Source: Pseudomonas sp. PB120 | Lineage (GTDB): Bacteria; Pseudomonadota; Gammaproteobacteria; Pseudomonadales; Pseudomonadaceae | Direction of reading: 5' to 3' | NCBI RefSeq assembly: GCF_009761815.1 | Contig: NZ_RWIN01000045.1 | Span: 1 to 64,000, forward strand | DNA: 64,000 nucleotides | Part shown: positions 16,795-25,426 of the stretch, one piece after another | How positions within the stretch are numbered: position 1 is the stretch's first letter | Layout: each line of letters opens with the position of its first letter | Notes under the pieces: generated by a model | The model's input: the letters and a program-made list of their open reading frames with translations, nothing else | The model's database searches: none | Told to the model about the DNA's origin: nothing | Made by a program: the position numbers and the translations under genes

Positions 16795-17180
16795 TCATTT
16801 TGCAAACACCCCCCCTCACGCCAATTCGATGATGCGAATAGCTCCAGCAGGAGCAGGCGGTGGAGCGTTGTTTTGTTGCGTAAGCCTGGAAGATCTGATT
16901 TGTGTAGTGGCATGTGGCCACAATTTGACGCCATTTTGCCGTCAAAAAAATTGATAGCAAGCTTTTTATTTCATGGCGTTTCAGTCATAGGTGGCGGGAG
17001 ATGTGCATTATGAAATTTTTGTCATCAAGATGTCATGTTCAATCGTGGGAAATTTCCTACATGCGTTGAATATTTTTCGCACGGATTCTCAGAGGGGTAC
17101 TCGGCGGTAGAACGCCGGAGGGGGTATCTCAGGGGGGGCGGGTGTTATCGACGGCTTTGCCGACGATCAGGAAAAGGCCG
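16795..17180. other. 386-bp AT-rich intergenic region upstream of the polysaccharide operon
   Basis: No coding frame is convincing. The stretch 16900-17080 is visibly AT-richer than its surroundings and must contain the minus-strand promoter for the LPS-type kinase operon. 17105-17140 is a G-rich tract just past the 3' end of the LysR gene. No clear terminator or known element was seen. Confidence 0.6.
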
Positions 17181-18128
17181 TCACACCCTTGCATCCTGCA
17201 TCGCGCGACTGGCCAGTGTTGTTGATATGACGTCTTTAACGATATTCCTGAACCAAATGGAGCGGCCGTCCATTTGGTCAGTGCGCCTGTACAACATGGA
17301 GATTTGCTCCAGTGGTAATTCGAGCGGCGACGCGGTGACCTGAAGGCCATAAAGCGGCGCCAGGCAATAGGCCGTTATCTCGGGAACAGTTGCAATGGCC
17401 GGTACTGACAGCAATAACGGCGCAATTGACGCATGCCTTGAAACGCCAGCGACGATGTCGCGCCTGACCCCGGCAGCACTGAGCACACTGTCAAGGTTTG
17501 TCGCGCCGTCGCCTTCCGACGAAACGATGACATGTTGAGCCTTCGCGTAGTCATTGATGCTCAGTGGCGATGTCAGGTTTAGCTGCCTGGGGTCATAAAG
17601 GCATACAAGACGTTGTTGGAACAGAGGATCGCACAGGTGCCACGACGGTGGATTTTCGTGGACGGAAACGCTGACGTCGTAAGCGCCCTGTTCGAGAAGC
17701 TGAACCGAATCTCGCTTTGTCGAAGCCACGGCCAATACACATGAGCGCGGTGCGAGCTCGCGGATTCGTGCCGTGAGCGGCCCAAGAAAGGCCACCTCGA
17801 AGTTATCGCACATGCCAATGCGCAATTCACCCTCCCACGCGGCAGGATCGAACACGTCTGGCGCCCGCACCGCACGCTCGATGGTGGACAACGCCCTGGC
17901 GATGTCCGGTGCAATCGCGAGCGCCCTTGGTGTGGGCTGCAGGCCCCGCCCAACTCGAACAAACAATTCATCATCCAATGCCTCGCGCAGGCGTCGCAGT
18001 GCACCCGAAAGACCGGGTTGACCAATAAAGAGTCGTTCAGCCGCCTTGCTGACACTTTTCTCCTCCATGAGCACGGAAAACACATGCAGGAGATTCAGGT
18101 CGAGGTTTCGAAGCGTTTTCGTATTCAT
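17181..18128 (-). CDS. LysR family transcriptional regulator (NodD-like subgroup)
   Basis: A 315-residue LysR-type regulator. The N-terminal helix-turn-helix is RNLDLNLLHVFSVLMEEKSVSKAAERLFIGQPGLSGALRR split across residues 7-46; LRIGMCDNFEVAFLGPL begins the ligand-binding domain. LDLNLL and the pattern of the effector domain resemble the NodD/NahR-like branch, which binds aromatic inducers. It is divergent from a 2-hydroxyacid dehydrogenase gene with 142 bp between, the usual layout for LysR and its target. That gap contains a TATCGATCGGT element. Confidence 0.9.
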   Translation of the reverse strand: MNTKTLRNLDLNLLHVFSVLMEEKSVSKAAERLFIGQPGLSGALRRLREALDDELFVRVGRGLQPTPRALAIAPDIARALSTIERAVRAPDVFDPAAWEGELRIGMCDNFEVAFLGPLTARIRELAPRSCVLAVASTKRDSVQLLEQGAYDVSVSVHENPPSWHLCDPLFQQRLVCLYDPRQLNLTSPLSINDYAKAQHVIVSSEGDGATNLDSVLSAAGVRRDIVAGVSRHASIAPLLLSVPAIATVPEITAYCLAPLYGLQVTASPLELPLEQISMLYRRTDQMDGRSIWFRNIVKDVISTTLASRAMQDARV

Positions 18129-18175
18129 CGCTCACAGAGATAGGTGCCATCGCGAGCAGCAATTTGTCAGATATG

Positions 18176-18186
18176 TATCGATCGGT
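18176..18186 (+). promoter_or_regulatory. TATCGATYRGT element, copy 1
   Basis: TATCGATCGGT in the intergenic region between the divergent LysR and 2-hydroxyacid dehydrogenase genes. The same 11-bp core recurs at 22105-22115 (reverse), 22158-area and 24208-24218, always between divergent genes, suggesting a shared operator. Confidence 0.5.
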
Positions 18187-18270
18187 CAATATCTCGGCGT
18201 CGAACCCAGGCACTGGTGGTGGCCGTTGACTTGGGGGGCTTGCGGACCAAATGGCATATAGGAACGTCAC

Positions 18271-19224
18271 GTGATTAAAGTAGCCATTCTTGACGACTAC
18301 CAAGGTGTAGCGCTCTCCAGTGCGGACTGGTCGCCCGTCGCCGCGCGAGCAGAGATCACCGTATTTCAGGACTCTCTGGCGGATGCCGGCTCGTTGGTGA
18401 AGCGGCTTCACCCCTTTGATGTGATTTGCGTCATGCGTGAGCGGACGCCGTTAACGGCTGAGATTTTGAGTCGACTGCCCAATCTCAAATTCATCTGTTC
18501 AACCGCTGCGCAAAACGCTTCGATCGATATCGAGGCGGCGTTGCGGCAGGGCATCCTGATCAGTGCCACAGGCGGTCGTACGAATGGCGCGCCGGAACTG
18601 ACCTGGGCCTTGATTCTGGCTTCGGCGCGGCATTTATCGGCCGAGCAGGGCTCCATTCGCTCAGGCGGATGGCAAACAGGCGTCGGGAACGATCTTCAAG
18701 GCAGCACGCTTGGGCTGCTTGGGCTGGGACGCGTGGGTTCGAGCGTCGCTGCGGTCGGCCGGGCATTCGGGATGAAGGTCATTGCGTGGAGCCAACACCT
18801 CACCGCAACTGCGGCAGAGGCCGCTGGCGCAACGCTCGTAGACAAAACAACGCTGCTGAAGGAATCGGATTGGCTTTCGCTTCACCTGATTTTGTCCGAG
18901 CGAAGCAAGAGCATCATCGGTGCAGCGGAGCTTGCATTGATGAAACCGAGCGCGTGGCTGGTCAATACTTCGCGCGGTCCGCTGGTTGATGAAGCGGCCC
19001 TCATTGAAGCGCTCGCCAAGCGTGCGCTGGCGGGCGCCGCGCTCGATGTATTCGATACCGAGCCCTTACCGACTGGCCACCCGTTCCGGACGTTGGACAA
19101 CGTGCTGTCCACCCCGCATATCGGCTACGTCACTCGAAACACCTACAAGGTTTTTTACGAAGAGACCGTCTGCAATCTGCTTGCATGGATGGACGGCTCT
19201 CCCGTCCGCTTGATCTTTCGATGA
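18271..19224 (+). CDS. D-2-hydroxyacid dehydrogenase family protein, GTG start
   Basis: A 317-residue NAD(P)-dependent oxidoreductase. The Rossmann motif is LGLLGLGRVGSSVAAVGRAFG; NTSRGPLVDEAALIEAL carries the catalytic Arg; DVFDTEPLP the Glu; and STPHIGYVT the catalytic His. All catalytic residues of the D-isomer-specific 2-hydroxyacid dehydrogenases are present. It starts with GTG at 18271, with AGGA 8 bp upstream. It interconverts a 2-oxo acid and a D-2-hydroxy acid; the substrate cannot be read from sequence. Divergent from the LysR gene and followed by an MFS transporter. Confidence 0.9.
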   Translation: MIKVAILDDYQGVALSSADWSPVAARAEITVFQDSLADAGSLVKRLHPFDVICVMRERTPLTAEILSRLPNLKFICSTAAQNASIDIEAALRQGILISATGGRTNGAPELTWALILASARHLSAEQGSIRSGGWQTGVGNDLQGSTLGLLGLGRVGSSVAAVGRAFGMKVIAWSQHLTATAAEAAGATLVDKTTLLKESDWLSLHLILSERSKSIIGAAELALMKPSAWLVNTSRGPLVDEAALIEALAKRALAGAALDVFDTEPLPTGHPFRTLDNVLSTPHIGYVTRNTYKVFYEETVCNLLAWMDGSPVRLIFR

Positions 19225-19359
19225 GGTCTGCAGGTTTCCTTTGGCATTCCTGTCAGCCGCCATAAGCGCTGTTAGCGCAAAAAATACAGTCCCCTGAATT
19301 TTTCGTTGTTTGCGGTTTTTCTGCAGGCAATGGCATCTCGTTGCCTGGAGGAACACGTT

Positions 19360-20553
19360 ATGAACGCCCCATCTATAAAGCCCACGCCGCAGACCGAGGG
19401 CGCAGGCATGAGCCGGGGGCTGGTACTTCTGCTTGCAGCGGCGACCGGCCTGTCAGTAGGCACCCAGTATTACAACCAGCCTTTGCTTGGGTTGATCGCG
19501 GACGGCTTCGGGATCGGTACCCAAGTCAGTCTCGTGGCGATTGCGACACAGATTGGTTATGCCTTGGGCTTGATTCTCCTTGTGCCACTTGGCGACAAGC
19601 TGGACCGTCGCCGACTCATACTCTTTCAATGCGTTGGCCTCACCGTCGCGACACTTTGCGCGAGCGTAGCGCCCGAACTGTATAGCCTGGCAATGGCGTC
19701 CATCATGATTGGGGTGTTCGCGACGATTGCCCAGCAAATCATCCCGCTCGCATCCGAACTGTCCCCGGCGAGCAGCCGGGAGCGAGTGCTCGCATCAATC
19801 ACCAGCGCGCTGCTTGTCGGGGTGTTGCTGGCGCGAGTGATTGCCGGGTTTGTGGGGGCCTGCTTCAGCTGGCGTGCGATGTTCCTGGTGGGCGCTGCGC
19901 TTTCCCTGATGATGCTGGCCGGGCTCGCGCTGAAACTTCCGCCCAGCCAACCGCAATCACGCGCTTCCTACATTGAGTTGCTTGTTTCATTGTTTGAAGT
20001 CGTGCGCGATGGCGCTGAACTTCGAAAGGCGTCACTGGTGCAAAGCCTTGTGTTCTTCGGATTCAGTGCCTTCTGGACGATTCTCACACTCTTGCTGCAA
20101 AGCCCGGCGTTTGGACTCAGCAGCGGTACGGCGGGGCTGTTCGGGGTCGTGGCACTCGTCGGTGTGATGCTTGCACCACCAGGGTTGCGCCTTGCAGGCC
20201 AGTACGCAGGTCACGTCGGTATCGGTTTGGTCGTGGCGAGTTTTTTCGTAATGATTGCGTTCGTGAATCTGGTGGGGCTTGGCGTCGGCGCCATTCTGAT
20301 GACGACCGGTTTGCAGATGTCGCTTATCTACAACCAGTCGCGAATCCTTGCTCTCGCTGGCACTGCCCGAGGGCGCTTCAACACCATTTTCATGGCCTCC
20401 CAGTTTGCGTTCGGCGCCGCCGGTTCCGCCGCTGGCAGCCTCGGCTGGCAGTCCGGCGGCTGGACCGCGGTGATGGCCATGGCGTTGATCGCTTCAGCGA
20501 CTGCGTTGCTCGTGCAATTTATCCATCACTCAAAGGCTGGAGCGCAAGCGTGA
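19360..20553 (+). CDS. MFS transporter
   Basis: A 397-residue inner-membrane permease with about 12 hydrophobic segments. GTQYYNQPLLGLIADGFG is the first helix/loop signature of a subgroup of DHA1-like MFS exporters; GDKLDRRRLIL is the loop 2-3 motif. The start at 19360 (MNAPSIKPTPQ) is set by GGAGGAA 6 bp upstream rather than the longer frame from 19306. It follows the dehydrogenase by 135 bp and precedes an MBL-fold hydrolase by 45 bp. Substrate unknown. Confidence 0.88.
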   Translation: MNAPSIKPTPQTEGAGMSRGLVLLLAAATGLSVGTQYYNQPLLGLIADGFGIGTQVSLVAIATQIGYALGLILLVPLGDKLDRRRLILFQCVGLTVATLCASVAPELYSLAMASIMIGVFATIAQQIIPLASELSPASSRERVLASITSALLVGVLLARVIAGFVGACFSWRAMFLVGAALSLMMLAGLALKLPPSQPQSRASYIELLVSLFEVVRDGAELRKASLVQSLVFFGFSAFWTILTLLLQSPAFGLSSGTAGLFGVVALVGVMLAPPGLRLAGQYAGHVGIGLVVASFFVMIAFVNLVGLGVGAILMTTGLQMSLIYNQSRILALAGTARGRFNTIFMASQFAFGAAGSAAGSLGWQSGGWTAVMAMALIASATALLVQFIHHSKAGAQA

Positions 20554-20598
20554 AGACGCTCGCGGCGAACCTGCCTGGTCAATCTGGAGAATAAAGAA

Positions 20599-21444
20599 AT
20601 GATTGAAGAGCACACCATCGGCGAATTCACGCTAGTCACGTTACTGGACGGGATTTTTCTCTGCAGTACCGACATGATCAGCGCAGCGGCGTCCGAGGAA
20701 GGTGCCGCATTGTTCGAAAGCGTAGGTCTTCCTGCATCAGGACCCACGCCTGAACCGATCAATGCATTCCTTTTGAAGAAAAATGATGAGCTTTGGCTGA
20801 TCGATGCCGGGTGTGGTCGCGAGCTGGGGCCTCGCTTCGGAAAAGCATCAGCGGCGTTGCTGTCTGCCGGGTATGCGCTCGACCAGATTCAGGGCGTCAT
20901 AATTTCTCATATGCATGAGGACCATGTCGGAGGCCTTGTCAAAGAGGACGGCGGTGCGTTGTATCCCAATGCGACGCTCTTTCTTTCGCAAGAGGAGTTG
21001 GCGTTCTGGAGCGATCCGGGCTCACCTGAAAAACATCCTCAGATGTCGCAGGCGGGCCTGTTCACATTGGCGAGCTCGGCATTGACAGCCTATGCGCCGC
21101 GTATCAAGGCGCTCCCTGCCGACGCACAAATCATCCCTGGCGTCAGCTTGATCCCGCTTCACGGGCATACGCCAGGGCACAGTGGCATTCAGATTGAGAG
21201 CGGTGGTCAGCGCGTACTTATCTGGGGTGACGTCATACATTCGACACTGTTGCAGTTGCGCTATCCGCATTGGAGCATCGGTTTTGACATGGACCCGGTC
21301 CAGGCCCTCGACACGAGAGTACGATTGCTGGAGCGGCTCGCGAATGAGGACCTGCTGGTGACGGGGCCGCACGTAACAGGCATCGGGCACATCCACGCCT
21401 GTTGTGCGGGCGGTTATGAATTGAAGCTGGTCAGTAGGGCCTGA
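20599..21444 (+). CDS. MBL-fold metallo-hydrolase
   Basis: A 281-residue metallo-beta-lactamase-fold hydrolase. SHMHEDHVGG is the HxHxDH zinc motif, HGHTPGHSG the second His, GDVIH the bridging Asp, and TGPHVTGIGHIH the last His region. The layout resembles lactonase/methyl-parathion-hydrolase-like members, so a lactone or ester is plausible, but substrate cannot be assigned. No signal peptide. Its 3' end overlaps that of the convergent TetR gene by 31 bp, which is unusually tight. Confidence 0.88.
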   Translation: MIEEHTIGEFTLVTLLDGIFLCSTDMISAAASEEGAALFESVGLPASGPTPEPINAFLLKKNDELWLIDAGCGRELGPRFGKASAALLSAGYALDQIQGVIISHMHEDHVGGLVKEDGGALYPNATLFLSQEELAFWSDPGSPEKHPQMSQAGLFTLASSALTAYAPRIKALPADAQIIPGVSLIPLHGHTPGHSGIQIESGGQRVLIWGDVIHSTLLQLRYPHWSIGFDMDPVQALDTRVRLLERLANEDLLVTGPHVTGIGHIHACCAGGYELKLVSRA

Positions 21445-22076
21445 TTGTTCGGTTGCATGTCGTGATCAATACGCAAGCTGTCCCATATCCCCATCACTTG
21501 AGTCACCGCGGCATCCAGCGTGGCATGTGGAACGCCGTCGCGCGCCAACGTCGACAAGCCCAGAAGGAAACTGTCGAAGACGGCGGCGAGGGGGGCCGGG
21601 GTTACCGTTGTCGGCAGTACGCCCTCAGCGATGGCGCGTTCGATACAGGCAACCATGGCTGCGCGGTTCAAGCGCCTTGCCTGCGCAAGAGGCTCGGAAA
21701 TCGTCTTGCTCTCGTCCGAGCAAGCGCTCATCAAGCCTAGCGCCACCAGGCACCCTTTTGGGTGGTCGGGCTCGCATTGCATTTTCGCTGAGCGGCGAAG
21801 GGTGAGTTCGATCGCCTGCCTGGGCGGCAAGGTAGTGTCAAACAGGCTGTCGGTGACCCGCCCATGGGTGGTGAGGTAGCGCTCCATGACCTCATTGAAC
21901 AAGGCCTGTTTGGAGCCAAACGCGGCGTAAAAGCTCGGCGCGGTAATGCCGCCCCCGATGCTGGCCTTGAGCAGGCTGAGCGAGGTCGCATCGTAGCCAT
22001 GCTCCCAGAATAAATGCAGTGCCTGCGTGATTGCCACGTCACGGTCAAACGTGCGCGGACGTCCCATCTGTGCCAT
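21414..22076 (-). CDS. TetR/AcrR family transcriptional regulator
   Basis: A 220-residue repressor. The HTH covers residues 6-55: RTFDRDVAITQALHLFWEHGY, then ATSLSLLKASIGGGITAPSFYAAFGSKQALF. The C-terminal ligand domain includes HPKGCLVALG, typical of the subgroup near SDR or MFS genes. It is divergent from an MFS gene. The gap carries two facing copies of the TATCGATYRGT element, which are its likely operator. The 3' end overlaps the convergent MBL gene by 31 bp. Confidence 0.9.
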   Translation of the reverse strand: MAQMGRPRTFDRDVAITQALHLFWEHGYDATSLSLLKASIGGGITAPSFYAAFGSKQALFNEVMERYLTTHGRVTDSLFDTTLPPRQAIELTLRRSAKMQCEPDHPKGCLVALGLMSACSDESKTISEPLAQARRLNRAAMVACIERAIAEGVLPTTVTPAPLAAVFDSFLLGLSTLARDGVPHATLDAAVTQVMGIWDSLRIDHDMQPNNQALLTSFNS

Positions 22077-22102
22077 GTCGGTCCTCCTCTGGAATTATTT
22101 AA

Positions 22103-22168
22103 ATACTAATCGATACATATGTCGTTGACCACTTGCTTGTGTCTCCCTATATTTATATCGATCAGTAT
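22103..22168. promoter_or_regulatory. Inverted operator pair between tetR and the MFS gene (TATCGATYRGT copies 2 and 3)
   Basis: ATACTAATCGATA at 22103-22115 and TATCGATCAGTAT at 22156-22168 are reverse complements at 12 of 13 positions, 40 bp apart, within the 114-bp gap between divergent tetR and MFS genes. They are the probable binding sites of the TetR protein. The same 11-bp core appears at 18176 and 24208. Confidence 0.6.
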
Positions 22169-22190
22169 ATTAGTAGGAGGAGAGGGACAA

Positions 22191-23396
22191 ATGGCTACCA
22201 ATGAACGACAGGGCGACACGCTTCCCTTCGGTGCGCTACTTGCGCTGGCGATGACGGGTTTCATCTGCATTGTGACCGAGACATTGCCAGCGGGCTTGCT
22301 GCCCCAGATCGGCAATGGGCTCGGCATTTCGGCGTCCTTGGCTGGGCAGATGGTGACCGTTTACGCGTTGGGATCACTGCTGGCAGCCATTCCGCTGACG
22401 ATAGCCACACAAAGCTGGCGTCGCAGGACGGTGCTGCTGCTGACAGTTGTCGGCTTCCTGGTATTCAATTCCATCACGGCGCTGTCTTCCTCTTATTGGC
22501 TGACGCTGGTTGCGCGGTTTTTTGCTGGTGTTTCAGCGGGGCTGGCCTGGAGCCTCATCGCAGGTTATGCACGACGTATGGTTGCCCCTCAATTGCAGGG
22601 GCGCGCGTTGGCGGTAGCGATGGTAGGAACGCCTATCGCGTTGTCGCTGGGCGTGCCTTTGGGAACCTGGCTGGGCGGAATCATAGGCTGGCGCATGGCG
22701 TTTGGGGTGATGTCGGCACTGACCCTGGTGTTGATCGCGTGGGTGCTGGTCAAAGTGCCGGATTACCCAGGCCAGTCATCGTCACAACGCATGGCGTTGC
22801 GAGAGGTATTTTCCACACCCGGCGTACGTTCGGTGCTGGGCGTCGTCTTCACCTGGATGCTGGCTCACAACATTCTTTACACCTATGTAGCACCCTTTGT
22901 GGCCGAGGCTGGCTTGGCCAGTGACGTAGATCTGGTACTGCTGGCATTTGGTGTTGCCGCACTGGCGGGGATCTGGGTAACAGGGCGGCTGGTTGATCGG
23001 CATCTTCGAACGACAGTGTTGGCCAGTCTCGCAACCTTCGCCGCCGTTTCGGTTTTCCTGGGCCTGTTTTCTGGCTCCGCCGTGGCGATTTACCTGGGTG
23101 TTTTTATCTGGGGGCTGACCTTTGGTGGCGCCGCCACCTTATTGCAAACCGCGCTTGCCGATGTGGCAGGTGAGGGCGCCGACGTTGCTCTTTCCATGAA
23201 CGTCGTCGTCTGGAATAGCGCTATCGCTGGCGGTGGATTATTGGGTGGTGTGTTGCTCGGTGAATGGGGCGTGAGTTCCTTTCCCTGGGCGTTGTTGATC
23301 CTGCTCCTGCTAAGCCTGGCCATCGCGTTTCGAGCCCGGGCTCACGGCTTTGCCCACGGTGGCAGGCAGTCCAGCCAGGTGGTCGCCGGTCATTGA
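22191..23396 (+). CDS. MFS transporter (DHA1/sugar-efflux-like)
   Basis: A 401-residue polytopic permease, about 12 hydrophobic segments. VTETLPAGLLPQIGNGLGISASLAGQ (split) is the helix-1/loop signature of the DHA1 AraJ/NepI-like efflux group. RFFAGVSAGLAWSLIAGYARRM contains motif B. The start ATG at 22191 follows a strong GGAGGAGAGGG, so the longer frame from 22119, which would cover the operator, is rejected. Likely exports a compound sensed by the divergent TetR. Confidence 0.88.
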   Translation: MATNERQGDTLPFGALLALAMTGFICIVTETLPAGLLPQIGNGLGISASLAGQMVTVYALGSLLAAIPLTIATQSWRRRTVLLLTVVGFLVFNSITALSSSYWLTLVARFFAGVSAGLAWSLIAGYARRMVAPQLQGRALAVAMVGTPIALSLGVPLGTWLGGIIGWRMAFGVMSALTLVLIAWVLVKVPDYPGQSSSQRMALREVFSTPGVRSVLGVVFTWMLAHNILYTYVAPFVAEAGLASDVDLVLLAFGVAALAGIWVTGRLVDRHLRTTVLASLATFAAVSVFLGLFSGSAVAIYLGVFIWGLTFGGAATLLQTALADVAGEGADVALSMNVVVWNSAIAGGGLLGGVLLGEWGVSSFPWALLILLLLSLAIAFRARAHGFAHGGRQSSQVVAGH

Positions 23397-23527
23397 TGTG
23401 CAGGCAGCATGGCGCTGGGAAAAAGCGGAGGTCGCGACCTGTCGAAAGCCAGCAACGCTTCGAATGTTGCTTTCACGGGCGCTGACCTCCACTGATTAGG
23501 CTCGTCGCCTATAGGTTTTTCGCCGCC

Positions 23528-24178
23528 TTACCAGCTGTGGTAAGCCTCGCTTGTCCAACTACCTGGCGCTTGACTGTACAGCTGCCAGAAATGCTCGGCC
23601 GCATTTTCAGGAATCGCTGTCGCATGGTCTACGTGGCCCTCCACCGTCACCATGGCCACGTGAATATTTTGCGCGCGGCACGGGGCATACAGTGCTTGCA
23701 CCAATGCGCGCAAACCCGCCTTGCCGATGCTGAGCGACAGATAGTCTGGAGACGGGTGATAGGCGAAGCCGCCGCTGGTCAGCAGGATGGTACCGCCGCC
23801 TCGCTTGGCCATACCTGGCAGCACGGCCTGGATAGCGGCCAACGCACCTCCGATGTTTACCGCGAGGTCAGGCACGAAGGATTCGGTGGCCTGGCTTGCG
23901 ATGGTATCGGCGCGCAGTGCGGCGGCGTTGTAGTGGAGTACATCAACTCCAAGTTTGTCGTCCATCTCGCGAACCAACGTCGACACGGCCTGAATATTCG
24001 ACGCATCCAGCACTGCTGATTCAGCCATGAAGGTTTTATCTCGCAGTGCCTGAACCATCGCGCCGAGCGTACTGCCGGTGCGGGCCGTTAATGTGGTCCG
24101 AAACCCTTCGCGGGCGAAGCGTTCGGCAGTCGCCAAACCGATGCCCTTGCCACAACCAATACTCAGAAAATTTTTCAT
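23528..24178 (-). CDS. Atypical short-chain dehydrogenase (SDR) lacking the usual catalytic Tyr
   Basis: A 216-residue Rossmann-fold protein. GCGKGIG (8-14) is the cofactor loop, NAAAL at about 84-88 matches the NNAG-like region, S135 the catalytic Ser, and K153 the catalytic Lys in SIGKAGLR. The residue four before the Lys, normally Tyr, is Leu149; the nearest Tyr is 146. It may use a different acid or be non-catalytic. The start at 24178 is set by GGAG 6 bp upstream. It is divergent from a LysR gene, with a TATCGATCGGT element between. Confidence 0.82.
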   Translation of the reverse strand: MKNFLSIGCGKGIGLATAERFAREGFRTTLTARTGSTLGAMVQALRDKTFMAESAVLDASNIQAVSTLVREMDDKLGVDVLHYNAAALRADTIASQATESFVPDLAVNIGGALAAIQAVLPGMAKRGGGTILLTSGGFAYHPSPDYLSLSIGKAGLRALVQALYAPCRAQNIHVAMVTVEGHVDHATAIPENAAEHFWQLYSQAPGSWTSEAYHSW

Positions 24179-24207
24179 CGGGAACTCCATTGAGGGAGCA
24201 GGGAGCT

Positions 24208-24218
24208 TATCGATCGGT
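24208..24218 (+). promoter_or_regulatory. TATCGATYRGT element, copy 4
   Basis: TATCGATCGGT lies in the 76-bp gap between the divergent SDR and LysR genes, identical over 11 bp to the copy at 18176. It links this pair to the TetR/MFS and LysR/dehydrogenase gaps. Confidence 0.5.
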
Positions 24219-24254
24219 CCTTTAGCGATAATCAGCAGCGTCAGGAATTAACTC

Positions 24255-25178
24255 ATGCAAAATCTGAATCAGCTGCTTGAGGTCTTGAATCTCGAAGAGA
24301 TGGTGACCTTCCTGGCGGTGGTGGAAGCTAAAAGTTTCGTGGGGGCAAGCCTGTTGGTTTCCAAGAATCCAACCATCGTCTCCCGGCGCATCAGCCAGCT
24401 GGAAAAACGCATGGGCGTGAGCCTGCTCACGCGCACGACACGCCGGGTAAACCTGACGGAGGTGGGGCGCAATTATTACCAGCGCGTAAGAACCTTGCTT
24501 GACGAACTGGCCAGTGCGGGCGACGAGGCGATGGATCATGCCGCCAGCCCGCAGGGGCTGATCAGGGTCTCGCTTCCCATGGCATTCGGGCATCGCTGCA
24601 TTGCCCCGTTGTTGCCGGATTTCCTCCAGAAATATCCAAAGATCCGTATCGACGCGCAATACACCGACCAGTACGTCGATGTCGTTTCGGACGGTTTTGA
24701 TGTCGCCATCCGGCTTGGCGCGTCACTGGCAGACAGCTCGCTGACCGCTCGAAAGATCGCTTCGTACAACACAGGGCTGTATGCCTCGCCGCAGTACCTG
24801 GCACAGCATGACGCCATCAACAGGCCCGAAGATCTGGCCGATCATAATTGTTTGGGATTCAGCAGCATCAGTACCTGGCCCAACTGGGTGCTCAAGAATG
24901 GCGCGACGGAGTTGACGGTTCGACCAATAGGCTCGTTGGTTTCTGGCAGCTCGGAAGCGCTTTTACCCGCCGCGCTCAATGGCGTGGGAATCATCATGGT
25001 TGCAGATTGGCTGGTGGGCGCCGCACTCCAGGAAGGGCGCCTCGTGCGAGTCCTGAAAGGATGGTTCGGCACCCTCGATGGAGGGGTGTATGCCGTGATG
25101 CCACCGGGTCGGCTCATTCCCGTCAAAACCCGTGTGTTTGTCGATGAGCTCGCGCTTGCGCTGAGCGGTGGTAATTGA
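24255..25178 (+). CDS. LysR family transcriptional regulator (CrgA/DmlR-like)
   Basis: A 307-residue LysR-type regulator. The HTH lies at about 15-60 (EEMVTFLAVVEAKSFVGAS, then RRISQLEKRMGVSLLTRTTRRV). GLIRVSLPMAFG starts the effector domain, with the DGFDVAIRLG signature of the CrgA/DmlR branch. It is divergent from the SDR gene, the commonest layout for this branch, which often controls an adjacent oxidoreductase. The effector is unknown. Confidence 0.92.
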   Translation: MQNLNQLLEVLNLEEMVTFLAVVEAKSFVGASLLVSKNPTIVSRRISQLEKRMGVSLLTRTTRRVNLTEVGRNYYQRVRTLLDELASAGDEAMDHAASPQGLIRVSLPMAFGHRCIAPLLPDFLQKYPKIRIDAQYTDQYVDVVSDGFDVAIRLGASLADSSLTARKIASYNTGLYASPQYLAQHDAINRPEDLADHNCLGFSSISTWPNWVLKNGATELTVRPIGSLVSGSSEALLPAALNGVGIIMVADWLVGAALQEGRLVRVLKGWFGTLDGGVYAVMPPGRLIPVKTRVFVDELALALSGGN

Positions 25179-25426
25179 TGGATTTCACCTTTGTGTCGAA
25201 TATTAGACTTATATGATTGACGACGTCATGCACCCGGATCATGATTGATTTCGGCAGGAAGGGAAGGCTTGCCGGGGGCTGATGCCGGCGCCATGCAACG
25301 CTTGGGGTTGTCGCAAGCACACAATAAAAAACGGGAGCGCTGTGCCAGTGCTTTGCACCGTATCCACTGGGTCACGCTCCAAACATAAATCCTGAACAAA
25401 TCCAAAAAAAACAGGATAAGCAGAAC

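Noticed and set aside
17103..17110. GGCGGTAG, the core of the ops/JUMPstart element, near the polysaccharide operon.
   Set aside because: It is on the plus strand while the operon runs on the minus strand, and the rest of the element is not matched. The same octamer at 56761 before carA is also without context.
22119..22190. Upstream extension of the MFS frame starting MSLTTCLCLP.
   Set aside because: It would cover the operator region, while GGAGGAGAGGG lies directly before ATG 22191.
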